Source: Candidatus Hydrogenedentota bacterium
Lineage (GTDB): Bacteria; Hydrogenedentota; Hydrogenedentia; Hydrogenedentales; JAJRTN01
NCBI GenBank assembly: GCA_024278275.1
Contig: JAJRTN010000088.1
Location: forward strand, 1 to 52,228
DNA length: 52,228 nucleotides
Direction of reading: 5' to 3'
The notes beneath the pieces are model-generated. The model was given only the letters and a program-made list of their open reading frames with translations. It made no database searches and was not told where the DNA came from. Below, piece by piece: positions 34,443 through 43,545 of this stretch (its first letter is position 1; each line of letters starts with the position of its first letter). The translations under genes and the position numbers were made by a program.

Positions 34443-35444
34443 ATGCGATATTGCGTCCCTTTTCTTTTCATGCTCCTCGCCGGTTGCGGGGCCAAGGATG
34501 TCGTGGTTGTTTACAGCCCCCACGGCAAGGACGTGTTGGGCGATTACGAAAAGCTCTTTGAAGCGGCCCATCCCGGCGTGGATGTGCAATGGCTGGACAT
34601 GGGTTCGAAGGAAGTGCTGAGCCGGGTCCGCGCCGAGCGGAACCGTCCCGCCGCCGATGTCTGGTGGGGCGCGCCTTCCACCATGTTCGCCCAGGCGGCG
34701 CGGGAAGGGTTGCTCGCGCCATACCGGCCCACCTGGGCCGATAAGGTGGGGCCTGCCTTCAAGGACGGGCAGGACCGGTGGTACGCGACCCACCGCTCGC
34801 CCCTGTGCATCATGTACAACACGCGCCGTTACTCGCCGGCGGAGGTTCCCCAATCCTGGGATGAACTCCTGGAGCCAAAGTGGAAGGGTTTGGTCAGTAT
34901 TCGGGAACCCCTCGTTTCCGGCACCATGCGCACCTTCATCTGCGCCATGATCGACCGGGCGCCATCGGAGGATGAAGGCATCGCCTGGCTGCGGAAGCTC
35001 GATGCGGCCACGAGCGACTACCTGGAAAGCCCCAACCTCCTCTTCGACCACCTGAAGAAAAACGACGACCACGTCAGTGTGTGGCTCATGCCCGACGTGG
35101 TGTTGCAGCGCGACCGCAACGGTTTTCCCTTCGGCTACCATATCCCCAGCCCGACCCCGGTCGTGACCGAGGGCATCGCCATCGTCGAGGGCGCGCCCCA
35201 TCCCGAACGGGCCAGGGAATTCTATGAGTTTGTTACCACTCAATCCGCGCTGATTCACCAGGCGCAGGCCTATGCCAAGCTGCCCGCCCGTCACGACATG
35301 GACCGGACCAGGCTCCCCGCGGAGTTGACGGAGCAGGATTTCACGCCCATGGACATCGACTGGAATCGCTTCGCCGCCAAGGAAAAGGAATGGTGTGGGC
35401 GATGGGAACGAGAGGTTCGGGCCGCGGGACGTTCGCGCCCATGA
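34443..35444 (+). CDS. ABC transporter solute-binding lipoprotein (iron/thiamine/putrescine-like, family 1)
   Basis: Periplasmic binding protein of 333 residues with a lipoprotein leader (MRYCVPFLFMLLAGC, Cys15). The fold is of the Fe3+/thiamine/polyamine type: VVVYSPHGKDVL at the mature N-terminus, ADVWWGAPSTMF, YNTRRYSPAEVPQSWDELLEPKWKG, which is the characteristic hinge block, and VTEGIAIVEGAPHPE. The start at 34443 is chosen for the signal; the upstream in-frame Met at 34395 adds a hydrophilic stretch. Its stop overlaps the ATP-binding gene by four bases (ATGA). Ligand is unknown. A permease gene expected next to it is missing. Confidence 0.88.
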   Translation: MRYCVPFLFMLLAGCGAKDVVVVYSPHGKDVLGDYEKLFEAAHPGVDVQWLDMGSKEVLSRVRAERNRPAADVWWGAPSTMFAQAAREGLLAPYRPTWADKVGPAFKDGQDRWYATHRSPLCIMYNTRRYSPAEVPQSWDELLEPKWKGLVSIREPLVSGTMRTFICAMIDRAPSEDEGIAWLRKLDAATSDYLESPNLLFDHLKKNDDHVSVWLMPDVVLQRDRNGFPFGYHIPSPTPVVTEGIAIVEGAPHPERAREFYEFVTTQSALIHQAQAYAKLPARHDMDRTRLPAELTEQDFTPMDIDWNRFAAKEKEWCGRWEREVRAAGRSRP

Positions 35445-36184
35445 GCAGTGTCCGGCTTGAAGGTATCACCCGTGTCTACCCCGAGGGCGGCGGGGTGAAG
35501 AATTTCTCCTGCCACATCGCCGACGGTGAGTTCTTCGCCCTCCTCGGTCCGAGCGGTTGCGGCAAAACCACCACCCTGCGCACCATCGCCGGACTGGAGG
35601 CGCCCGACGCGGGCCGGGTCTATTTCGACGACCGTGATGTCACCGCCCTCGCGCCGGAACAGCGCAAGGCGGCCATGGTTTTTCAGAGCTACGCGCTCTT
35701 CCCCCACATGAATGTCTTCGAGAACGTCGCCTTTGGCTTACGCGCCCGGAAGATGCCCAAGGCCGGCATCACCGCGCGCGTCGAAGAGGCGCTCGGCTAT
35801 GTGCAACTCGACGGGTTGGCCCGGCGGCCCGTGACCGAGCTGAGCGGGGGACAGCAACAGCGGGTAGCCCTGGCGCGGGCGCTGGCGGTTCACCCGGACA
35901 TTCTCCTGCTGGACGAGCCGCTCAGCAACCTCGACGCCGAACTGCGTCACGCCACGCGGGAACAGCTTGCCGAGTTGCAGGCCCGCCTCCGCATCACCGC
36001 CATCTACGTCACCCACGACCAGGAAGAGGCCATCGCCCTCGCCGACCGCGTGGCGGTGTTCCAGGAAGGGGTCTGCCACCAGGTCGGCACGCCCGGCGAA
36101 GTGCTTCACCACCCGGCCACGCCCTTCGTGGAATCCTTTCTCGCCCGCCACCGTCGGCTGATGGAAAGCGGACGCGGGACTTGA
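35441..36184 (+). CDS. ABC transporter ATP-binding protein
   Basis: ATPase of 247 residues belonging to the Fe3+/polyamine/sulfate importer group. Walker A is GPSGCGKTT, the Q-loop follows in VFQSYALFPHMNV, the signature is LSGGQQQR, Walker B is ILLLDEPLSNLDA, and the switch His is in YVTHDQEEA. It ends soon after the core domain, so the C-terminal TOBE/regulatory region usual for this group (350-residue proteins) is absent. It overlaps the binding-protein gene by four bases. The next gene is an unrelated radical SAM enzyme, so the membrane subunit must be encoded elsewhere or the pair works with a shared permease. Confidence 0.92.
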   Translation: MSSVRLEGITRVYPEGGGVKNFSCHIADGEFFALLGPSGCGKTTTLRTIAGLEAPDAGRVYFDDRDVTALAPEQRKAAMVFQSYALFPHMNVFENVAFGLRARKMPKAGITARVEEALGYVQLDGLARRPVTELSGGQQQRVALARALAVHPDILLLDEPLSNLDAELRHATREQLAELQARLRITAIYVTHDQEEAIALADRVAVFQEGVCHQVGTPGEVLHHPATPFVESFLARHRRLMESGRGT

Positions 36185-36187
36185 GGT

Positions 36188-36241
36188 ACACGGACAAACA
36201 CGGCCGGTGAGCGCCGGTCATTGGTCCGTCTTTGTCCGTGT
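36188..36241. repeat. Inverted repeat with nested hairpin after ABC operon
   Basis: 11-bp arms ACACGGACAAA (36188-36198) and 36231-36241, with a second hairpin (CCGG...CCGG) inside. It begins 4 bases after the ATPase stop, so it may serve as transcription end or mRNA 3' stabiliser; no T-tract. Confidence 0.5.
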
Positions 36242-36382
36242 GCGTCCGTGCCCGGGAAAGACGGATTGCAATACGCTCCATGGTATAATGCGCTCCCTCA
36301 AGACAGCCACGAGCCTCAGGCAACACGGGCGCGACGGATGGCGCCCGGGCGGTGATGGTGGCGTAATAGCCGGAGTGACACC

Positions 36383-37849
36383 ATGCGTGTAGCCGTTCTC
36401 AACCCCATGTTTGGCAGGGACTTCACCAAGTCCGCTCGATGGTTCGCCCGTTCGCGGGGCCGCGTGCAGCGCCATCCCGATTACCTCGCCACGGCGGTGG
36501 CCGTTCTTGAAGCGGCGGGGCATGAACTACTGTTTATCGACAGCCAGGCCAAAAACATGCCCACGGCGGTTTTGATCGAGAACCATCTTCGCGCCTTCCG
36601 CCCGGATATGTGCGTCTACCAAGCCACCACGCCGAGCATCTATGCCGATATTGAATCGGCCCGTTTGTGCCGGGAAGCCGTGGGCGGGCTGCATGTTCTC
36701 GTGGGGCCCCATGTGTCCGCCGAGCCCGAATCGACCCTGCGAGCGGCCAACGGCGCGGTGGACGCCGTGGCACGGCACGAGTTTGACTACATACTGCGCG
36801 ATCTGGCCGACGGGGTTTCCGTGAAGGACTGCCGGGGGGTCTCTTATCTCGATGGCGGCCGGTACGTGGAGAATCCCGACATGCCCTATATCGAGAACCT
36901 GGACGATCTTCCCTTTCCGGCGTGGCATCACCTGGATCTCGAGGACTACCGCGATGGGGCGAAACTGTTCCCTTTTCTCACCGCCATTACCGCCCGCGGC
37001 TGCCGCTACCGCTGTTCCTACTGCCAGATTCCCCAAGTGATGAACGGCCACACCTTCCGCCCGCGAAGCATCAAGAACGTGGTCGATGAAATGGAGTACG
37101 ATAAACGGCGTTTTCCCGCCCTCAAGGAGATCATGTTCGAGGACGACACCCTCACCATGCGCATCGCCCGCGACCGCCTGGTCGAGCTGTGCGAGGAACT
37201 CATCGCCCGCGACCTCGGCCTCTCCTGGAGCGCCAACGCGCGGGTGGACCTCAACGATCTCGAGATCCTCCGCCTCATGAAACGTTCGGGCTGCCGCATG
37301 CTCTGCGTCGGCTTCGAGTTTGGCGATCAGAAAATCCTCAACAACGTGCGCAAGGGCACCACGGTCGATCAAATGTACACCTTCGCCGAAAATGCCCGCA
37401 AGGCCCGCCTTCGTATCCACGGCTGCTTCATGATCGGCGGCCCCGAGGAGACGCGGGAAACCGCGTTGCGGACCATCAAGATGGCGCAGGAACTCAAGAT
37501 CGACACCGCCCAGTTCACCGGCGTGATGGCCTATCCCGGCACGGCCTACTACGAATGGGCCAAGAGCGTGGGCGCCCTCATCCCGGGCGACTGGAACGAA
37601 TGGGTGACCAAGGACTTCGAGCAGGCCGCCACCGTCGATCTCCCCACCATGAGCAAGGAGGAGATCGACGAGTTGGTGGACACGGGGCTCAAGCAATTCT
37701 ACCTGCGTCCCGCCCAAATAGCCCGCATGGTCGGCAACATCAACAGTTGGTCCGACGTGAAGGCCAAGTGGCACGGCCTCCTGAGTTTCATGGGCTACTT
37801 CGCCGGAAACGGGCGAAAAAAGTTCACGGCGTTCACGGGGAATAATTGA
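36383..37849 (+). CDS. B12-binding-domain radical SAM enzyme
   Basis: Cytosolic iron-sulfur enzyme of 488 residues. Residues 1-140 form a cobalamin-binding-type Rossmann domain (VAVLNPMFGRDF..., VLVGPHVSAEPE) without the DxHxxG base-off motif. The radical SAM core starts near residue 190 with CRYRCSYC, giving the CxxxCxxC cluster ligands, followed by IMFEDDTLTM and CVGFEFGDQKIL. The set resembles the BchE/HpnJ-like class, but the substrate is not identifiable. Neighbours are ABC genes upstream and a convergent kinase gene 20 bases downstream, giving no functional clue. It is a different type from the radical SAM protein of the AMMECR1/Memo system. Confidence 0.88.
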   Translation: MRVAVLNPMFGRDFTKSARWFARSRGRVQRHPDYLATAVAVLEAAGHELLFIDSQAKNMPTAVLIENHLRAFRPDMCVYQATTPSIYADIESARLCREAVGGLHVLVGPHVSAEPESTLRAANGAVDAVARHEFDYILRDLADGVSVKDCRGVSYLDGGRYVENPDMPYIENLDDLPFPAWHHLDLEDYRDGAKLFPFLTAITARGCRYRCSYCQIPQVMNGHTFRPRSIKNVVDEMEYDKRRFPALKEIMFEDDTLTMRIARDRLVELCEELIARDLGLSWSANARVDLNDLEILRLMKRSGCRMLCVGFEFGDQKILNNVRKGTTVDQMYTFAENARKARLRIHGCFMIGGPEETRETALRTIKMAQELKIDTAQFTGVMAYPGTAYYEWAKSVGALIPGDWNEWVTKDFEQAATVDLPTMSKEEIDELVDTGLKQFYLRPAQIARMVGNINSWSDVKAKWHGLLSFMGYFAGNGRKKFTAFTGNN

Positions 37850-37869
37850 ACCCTCGGGGTGCTTCGGTC

Positions 37870-39549
37870 TCACTCCCCGGAGGTGGCGGCGGGCACGACA
37901 CATCGAAATCCCACGGTGGGCAGGCGGGACTCGGGGAAAAGGCCCCGGCGCAGGGTGCAACGAAGCTCTTCCGCGGGCGAACTCCAGCAACCGCCACGGA
38001 CCGTGCGGCGAGGGGCGTTGATGGGGTCCGTCGCGTGGCGCAGCGTCGTGTAGGGCACAAAGGGATCCAGGGTCCACTCGAAGACATTGCCCGCGAGATC
38101 GTAGATGCCGTCGGGGGTGCGCCCCTCGTCGTGCATGTTGACCATGGAGGGCATGCCCAGGTTGTCGCCATAGTTGCACAAGGTACTGTGGGGCGGCAGG
38201 TTGCCCCACGGGTAGAGCCGGTTTTCCTTCCCCCGGGCCGCGTATTCCCACTGCGCCTCGGTGGGAAGACGCTTTCCCGCCCAGGCGGCGTAGGCCCGGG
38301 CCTCGTCCCAGCTTACCCCGACAATGGGCTGGGTCGGCCCATTGTAGCGGGGATCGCGCCACAGGCGCGGTTCCGGCTGACCGGTCTCGGCCAGGAACTT
38401 GCCGTATTCCTCCATCGTCACGGGGTGAGCGTCGATCCAGAAGGGTTCGACAAAGACCTCTTCCTCGGGGCGTTCTTCGCGGATGGCATTGTTTCCCATC
38501 AGGAAACTGCCCCCTTCCAGGAAAACCATGCCCTCGGTGGAGGCCTGTTTGCCCGTCTCCATATGGGAATCCATATGGGCCATGGATCGCATGTAGGAAT
38601 GCTCGAAAGCCTCTTCAAGGGCCAGGCGGTAGTCACGGGCCGAGGGCCAGCGGGATTCTTTTTCCTCTTCAAGCGCCCGGTCGAGCACGGCAATCACGGA
38701 AGGGGCCACGTCATCGCGCACACCGGCCACGGTGACCGGTTCATCCATGGGCGTGCGCAAGGTCAGCAATTCATGCATGAGCAGGCCCACCGCGTAAATG
38801 TCGGCACGCTGGTCAACGGAACGGTGTTTGCGCTGTTCCGGCGCGGCATAGGCCAGGGTGCCCACCATGCGCTTGGGCTTCTTCGCCGCTTCATGGCCAC
38901 TTAAGAGCTCTTCGTGGGCCGCTTTCGCCAGGCCGAAGTCGAGTACCTTCACCCGCTCGCCCGCGAGGAGCATAACGTTCTCGGGCTTGATGTCGCGGTG
39001 AATTACCATGCGGTGCGCGTATTCGAGCGCGGCCAGCACCTGGAGGATATAGCGAACCGCGACGCGTGTGTCGAGGAAACGGCGGTCGGCCCGCTGCCGC
39101 CGCAGGAGGGCGCGCAGGGACTGCCCCTCGATGAACTCCATGGAAAGATAGAGGATGCCGTCGTTGGTCCAACTCAGGTCATGGACGGCCACGATGTTTT
39201 CATGGCGAAGACGGCGGGCGACCTGGGCTTCCTGGATGAACAGACGTTGCCCGCTTTGGGTCCGCAGCATCCTGGGGTTCATGAATTTGAGGGCTACCGT
39301 TTCATCCACCAGGGTGTCATGAGCACGGTAGACCACGCCCATGCCGCCCTTCCCCACGGGCTTGTCAATGGTGTAGCGATCCGCCACGAGATCGCCTTCT
39401 TCAAAAGAAAGATCCCGGTGCTTGTCCGTGGCATTCGTGGTGGGCACGGTCATGGGTTGGCCGCAGTTAAAACAAACCCCCTGCTTCCCCTGGACCGTTT
39501 CGGGAACCTGTATGCGGAGACCGCATTGTGAGCAACGCACCTCAATCAT
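37870..39549 (-). CDS. Ser/Thr protein kinase with N-terminal zinc ribbon and C-terminal SUMF1-like domain
   Basis: Protein of 559 residues. A zinc ribbon (Cys6, Cys9, Cys26, Cys29) precedes a Hanks-type kinase domain (about 58-315) with GKGGMGVVY, Lys88, HRDIKPEN (184-191), DFGLA (204-208) and AAPEQ. Residues about 340-555 form a formylglycine-generating-like (SUMF1) domain: GMVFLEGGSFLMG, RLPTEAQWEYAARG, LAGNVFEW, RGGCW and GFRC. The catalytic Cys pair of true FGE is not in the expected spacing (here ten residues apart), so this is likely a binding or signalling module. No transmembrane segment is evident. The start at 39549 (MIEVRCSQCG) places the ribbon at the N-terminus. Confidence 0.92.
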   Translation of the reverse strand: MIEVRCSQCGLRIQVPETVQGKQGVCFNCGQPMTVPTTNATDKHRDLSFEEGDLVADRYTIDKPVGKGGMGVVYRAHDTLVDETVALKFMNPRMLRTQSGQRLFIQEAQVARRLRHENIVAVHDLSWTNDGILYLSMEFIEGQSLRALLRRQRADRRFLDTRVAVRYILQVLAALEYAHRMVIHRDIKPENVMLLAGERVKVLDFGLAKAAHEELLSGHEAAKKPKRMVGTLAYAAPEQRKHRSVDQRADIYAVGLLMHELLTLRTPMDEPVTVAGVRDDVAPSVIAVLDRALEEEKESRWPSARDYRLALEEAFEHSYMRSMAHMDSHMETGKQASTEGMVFLEGGSFLMGNNAIREERPEEEVFVEPFWIDAHPVTMEEYGKFLAETGQPEPRLWRDPRYNGPTQPIVGVSWDEARAYAAWAGKRLPTEAQWEYAARGKENRLYPWGNLPPHSTLCNYGDNLGMPSMVNMHDEGRTPDGIYDLAGNVFEWTLDPFVPYTTLRHATDPINAPRRTVRGGCWSSPAEELRCTLRRGLFPESRLPTVGFRCVVPAATSGE

Positions 39550-39701
39550 GGCGTAATCGTACACGCTGCCCCGAAGTTTCCTCAAACTTGCGCCAAGACG
39601 GGGCCATTATCGTTCCCAACGTTACCCAACAATACCGGAAGCCGGGCGATCCACGGTCCCGGTTTCAACGAATGAACGCGAGATTGCAGGCCCCATTCCA
39701 C

Positions 39702-42700
39702 TTATGCTTCCGTCAGGGCTTTCAGAATGGCCCCGGCTTCGCTTACCAGGTCATCCGCACCGCCATCACAGTGGTAGTGGATGGCGGGGGCGTCTTGCCA
39801 GGCAAGCTGAAGGGCGTCGCCGAAGGTGTGCCTGAGTTCGGCGGCCATGGCGCGGGTGAGGGCGCGGCTGGATTCAAACTGGATCTTGAGCACGCCCTTG
39901 CCCGCGCCAAGGCTGCGGACGCCGGTCTCGGCGGCGAGGGCGCGGACGCGCATCACGTCGAGCAGTCGGCGCACGGGACGGGGCGGCGGACCGAAGCGGT
40001 CTTTGAGTTCATCCAGGAGTTCGTCCACTTCGTCCACCGACTGGACGGCGGCAATGCGGCGGTAGAGGGTCATTTTCTGGTGGGAGGCGTCCACGTATTC
40101 GTCGGGGATGAAGGCTTCGATGGCCACCTCGAAGAGGGGCAGGTTGCGGCGGCGGACCGTGTCGCCGCGATGTTCGGCGACGGCTTCGGCGATGAGTTCC
40201 TTGTAGGTCTCGTAGCCGACGGTGGCGATATGGCCGCTCTGGTCGGCGCCGAGGATGTTGCCGCAGCCGCGAATCTCCAGGTCGCGCATGGCGATGCGGA
40301 AGCCAGAGCCGAGGGAGGAGAAGTCTTCCAGGGCCTTGAGGCGTTGCTGGGCCTCTTCGCTGAGGGCCTTGTCGCCGGGAACGAGGAGGTAGGCGAAGGC
40401 GCGGTGCTTGTAGCGTCCCACGCGCCCGCGGATCTGGTACAGTTCGCTCAGGCCGAAGGTGTCGGCCCGGTCGATGATGATGGTGTTGGCGTTGGGGATG
40501 TCGATGCCGGACCCGATGATGGTGGTGCAGACAAGAACATCGATTTCCTTGTTGATGAAGGCCAGCATGACCTTTTCGAGTTCGTGCTTGTGCATCTGAC
40601 CGTGACCGACACCGACCCGGGCGCGGGGCACGAGCTTGTTGACGAAGGCGGCCACGCGGTCGATGGTCTGCACCCGGTTGTGAAGGAAGAAGGTCTGTCC
40701 CTGGCGGCTGAGTTCGCGTTCGATGGCCTCCTTGATGAGGTTCTCGTCCCACGCCTCGATACAGGTGTGGATGGGGATTCGGTCGTTGGGCGCGGTGTTG
40801 ATGGTGCTCATGTCGCGCACGCCGATGAGGGAGAAGTGGAGGGTGCGCGGGATGGGCGTGGCGGTGAGGGTGAGCACGTCCACGTGGGTGCGCAGTTGCT
40901 TGAGCCGCTCCTTGTGGGCCACGCCGAAACGCTGTTCCTCGTCGATGATGACCAGTCCGAGATCCTTGAAGTCCACGTCCTTGGACAGGAGCCGGTGGGT
41001 GCCGATGACCACGTCGATCTCGCCGGTCTTCAGGCGTTCGATGGTTTCCCGCGTGTCGGCGGCCGCGCGGAAGCGGTTCAGCAGGCCGATGGCGATGGGG
41101 TAGCCCGCCATCCGCTCCACGAAGGTCGCATAGTGCTGTTGGGTGAGTACCGTCGTCGGCGCGAGGAGCGCCACCTGCTTGCCGTCCATCACCGCCTTGA
41201 AGGCCGCGCGCAGGGCCACCTCCGTCTTGCCGTAACCCACGTCGCCGCAGAGCAGCCGGTCCATGGGCCGGGGCGACTCCATGTCGCGTTTGGTGTCCCG
41301 GATGGCACGATCCTGGTCCGGCGTTTCGTCATATTCGAAGGCGTCCTCGAACTCCGCCTGCCACGGCGTGTCCTTGGCGAAAGCATGGCCCGACCGCGTC
41401 TCGCGCGTGGCGTAGAGCTTCACCAGTTCCTCCGTCATGTCGCGCACGGCCTTCTTTACCTTGGCCTTCTTCTTTTTCCACGTGGCCCCGCCCAGGCGGT
41501 CCATCTTCGGCACGGCCCCGTCGCCCCCGGAATACTTCTGCACGTGGTCGATGTGGGTCACGGGCACGTAGATCGTGTCGCCCCCGGCATATTGGAGGGT
41601 CATGAAATCGCAGGATCGCCCCGGGAAACGACGCAGTCCCGTGTAGCGCCCGATACCGTGTTCCGAATGGACGATGTAGTCGCCGGACTTGAGGTCGCTG
41701 AACTGGGTGATAGCCGTGCCCGCCTCGAAGCGGCTGCGCGAACGGCGCATGTAGTGGCGGCCGAACATCTCCCGCTCGCTCAGCACGGCCAGTTTGTCGG
41801 CGGGCGAGGTGAAACCCGCGCTGAGACGGCCAATCCCGACGCGCAGGTCGAAGGCGCCCTGGCCGGGCCGGTAGCCCTGCTCCTCCAGCAACTCCAGGAG
41901 CCGCCGCCGTTCGCCCGTGTTCAGACACAGCAGCACCACCGTGTAACCCTCGAGATCCCATTGCTTGAGCTGCTCCCAGAAGTCACCCGTCCGCCCCGCC
42001 CATCCCGTGATCGAGTGCGTGGGCAGGCGAAGCCGTTCCGCGCCGGAAGCGCCATCCCCTCCCACCTGGAACAGGCTCAAGCGGGCGAAAGACGCGAGTT
42101 GGGCCTCGGCTTCGTCCCAGTCGAGGTAGTAGGGGTTTTCCCCAACGTTTTTCAGTAACTGCCCCGCCTCCTCACGAATGGCCAACGGCTCGTCCAATAC
42201 CACGAGCGTATCCTTGGGAAAATAGTCCAGAATGGATGATAGCCCTTCGCCCTCCTTCGCCAGGGACGACAGCATGGCCTTTTCCGAACGGGGAAGCACC
42301 TGCACCTCGTCCACCGCCTCCACGCTGCGCTGGGTTTCCGGCTCGAAGCGGCGGATGGATTCGATCTCATCGCCGAAAAACTCGACGCGGTAGGGCAGCT
42401 CGCTGGAGATGGGGAAGATGTCCACAATCCCGCCGCGCACGCTTACCTCGCCCCGGTTCTCCACCATCACCTCGCGGACGTAGCCCATCCTCACTACCCG
42501 CCCCACCAGGTCTTCCAGGTCGATTTCCTCGCCCACCCGCAAGGTGAGCAGGTCGCTCGTGAGACGCTTCCGCCGGATGACGTGTTGCAGCAGCGACCGC
42601 ACCGGCGCCACGGCGTGCATGGCCTCCCCCGCGGCCAGGGCCGTCGAAAGGCGCTTCAGCGTGTTCATGCGCTCCGCCACGATGTCGTCCGCCGGATTCA

Positions 42701-42971
42701 TCGTGTCCGTGGGCAGCACCTCCCACGCCGGGAACAGGGCCGACGCCGCCTCGCCCACGAAGGTGGTGAGATCATCATGGGCCGCCTCCGCCTCGATACG
42801 CCCCGCCGTGACGATGAGCAGCGACCGGTCCAGCTCCCGTGCCACCTGGGCCGTCACGAGGGTCTTCGACGCCCCCCAGGGCCCCACCAGCTCGATGCCC
42901 CCCTTCGCCCCGCGCCCCAGCGCGCCGGCGAGTTTCTCGATAATGGACAGTCTCGGTACGTCAAAAGGCAT
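39702..42971 (-). CDS. mfd: Transcription-repair coupling factor
   Basis: DNA translocase that removes RNA polymerase stalled at lesions and recruits UvrA. The 1089-residue protein has an N-terminal UvrB-like region (RGGIVDIFPISSELPYRVEFFG), the RNA-polymerase-interacting CarD-like domain near residue 435 (SGDYIVHSEHGIGRYTG), helicase motif I LLCGDVGYGKTEV near 575, motif II DEEQRFGV near 675, and the C-terminal TRCF domain. The start at 42971 (MPFDVPRL) has AAGGA 8 bases upstream; an ATG at 42980 is the alternative. The gene is flanked by intergenic DNA with a dispersed repeat upstream and the kinase gene 152 bases downstream. Confidence 0.97.
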   Translation of the reverse strand: MPFDVPRLSIIEKLAGALGRGAKGGIELVGPWGASKTLVTAQVARELDRSLLIVTAGRIEAEAAHDDLTTFVGEAASALFPAWEVLPTDTMNPADDIVAERMNTLKRLSTALAAGEAMHAVAPVRSLLQHVIRRKRLTSDLLTLRVGEEIDLEDLVGRVVRMGYVREVMVENRGEVSVRGGIVDIFPISSELPYRVEFFGDEIESIRRFEPETQRSVEAVDEVQVLPRSEKAMLSSLAKEGEGLSSILDYFPKDTLVVLDEPLAIREEAGQLLKNVGENPYYLDWDEAEAQLASFARLSLFQVGGDGASGAERLRLPTHSITGWAGRTGDFWEQLKQWDLEGYTVVLLCLNTGERRRLLELLEEQGYRPGQGAFDLRVGIGRLSAGFTSPADKLAVLSEREMFGRHYMRRSRSRFEAGTAITQFSDLKSGDYIVHSEHGIGRYTGLRRFPGRSCDFMTLQYAGGDTIYVPVTHIDHVQKYSGGDGAVPKMDRLGGATWKKKKAKVKKAVRDMTEELVKLYATRETRSGHAFAKDTPWQAEFEDAFEYDETPDQDRAIRDTKRDMESPRPMDRLLCGDVGYGKTEVALRAAFKAVMDGKQVALLAPTTVLTQQHYATFVERMAGYPIAIGLLNRFRAAADTRETIERLKTGEIDVVIGTHRLLSKDVDFKDLGLVIIDEEQRFGVAHKERLKQLRTHVDVLTLTATPIPRTLHFSLIGVRDMSTINTAPNDRIPIHTCIEAWDENLIKEAIERELSRQGQTFFLHNRVQTIDRVAAFVNKLVPRARVGVGHGQMHKHELEKVMLAFINKEIDVLVCTTIIGSGIDIPNANTIIIDRADTFGLSELYQIRGRVGRYKHRAFAYLLVPGDKALSEEAQQRLKALEDFSSLGSGFRIAMRDLEIRGCGNILGADQSGHIATVGYETYKELIAEAVAEHRGDTVRRRNLPLFEVAIEAFIPDEYVDASHQKMTLYRRIAAVQSVDEVDELLDELKDRFGPPPRPVRRLLDVMRVRALAAETGVRSLGAGKGVLKIQFESSRALTRAMAAELRHTFGDALQLAWQDAPAIHYHCDGGADDLVSEAGAILKALTEA

Positions 42972-43545
42972 GGAATACATCCTTGGTCAAGGTCAAAACA
43001 CAAGCGGAAACGCCCCGCAACACCGGAACGGGGTGTTCCGGCGGGCGGGGGAGGCAGACCAGCAATGTCTGTGATCACAGCGCGCTACGCTATGGTTGAT
43101 TACGCTTCCTCGAAATAGTCAAAGTCTATTGTCTTGACGCAGTAGGAGTCCACCCTCGATAGGCCCACGCTATGCTCATCATCAGGTCCGCAAGACGCGC
43201 GCCGGGTCAGTCCCTTACCCGTGATGTCCTCTGTACCAATGGTCATGAATACGTGTTTGCCTCCGCCTTCTTTGGAACCACGGTTCTCCGTGGAGACGAT
43301 TCCTAGTTCCGGCCAAGCCGGGTTAGGCATCACGCATCCTGTCCGCTCCTCGCCGAATCCTGCTGGCCACTTCGGAGATTCCGTAGACGTTTTGCCATAG
43401 ACACTTTCGTCTGCATGAATACGTTTCCTGCCGAAAACCACGATCATGGACGGACCTCGCGACTTGTGCAGCACACGGGGCCACGATATATCCCTTACAC
43501 CAAGGATAACGCCAAGCCCCCAAGAAGCAATCCCAAACCGATGCG
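42972..43545. other. Intergenic region between mfd and purA
   Basis: About 570 bases. It holds a dispersed repeat (43201-43329). A minus-strand open frame across 43100-43606 has no recognisable product and spans the repeat, so it is not called. Nothing identifiable was seen in 43340-43545. Confidence 0.55.
43201..43329 (+). repeat. Dispersed intergenic repeat, copy B
   Basis: Blocks in order: GTCCCTTACCCGTGATGTCC, CTGTACCAATGGTCATGAAT, ACGTGTTTGCCTCC, GGAACCACGGTTCTCCGTGG (an inverted repeat), GACGATTCCTAGTTCCGGC, and CCGGGTTAGGCA. It is collinear with the complement of the 8.8 kb copy over almost its whole length. Confidence 0.78.

Noticed and set aside
36383-37849. Radical SAM gene as the missing third partner of AMMECR1/Memo
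   Set aside because: It has a B12-binding N-terminal domain and belongs to another radical SAM class; it is also 14 kb away.
37870-38540. SUMF1-like domain as the formylglycine-generating enzyme for the local sulfatases
   Set aside because: Catalytic Cys pair spacing does not match, and the domain is fused to a cytosolic kinase.
39528-42158. Very long open frame antisense to mfd
   Set aside because: It is the mirror of mfd caused by high GC; the product is low-complexity with no family motifs.
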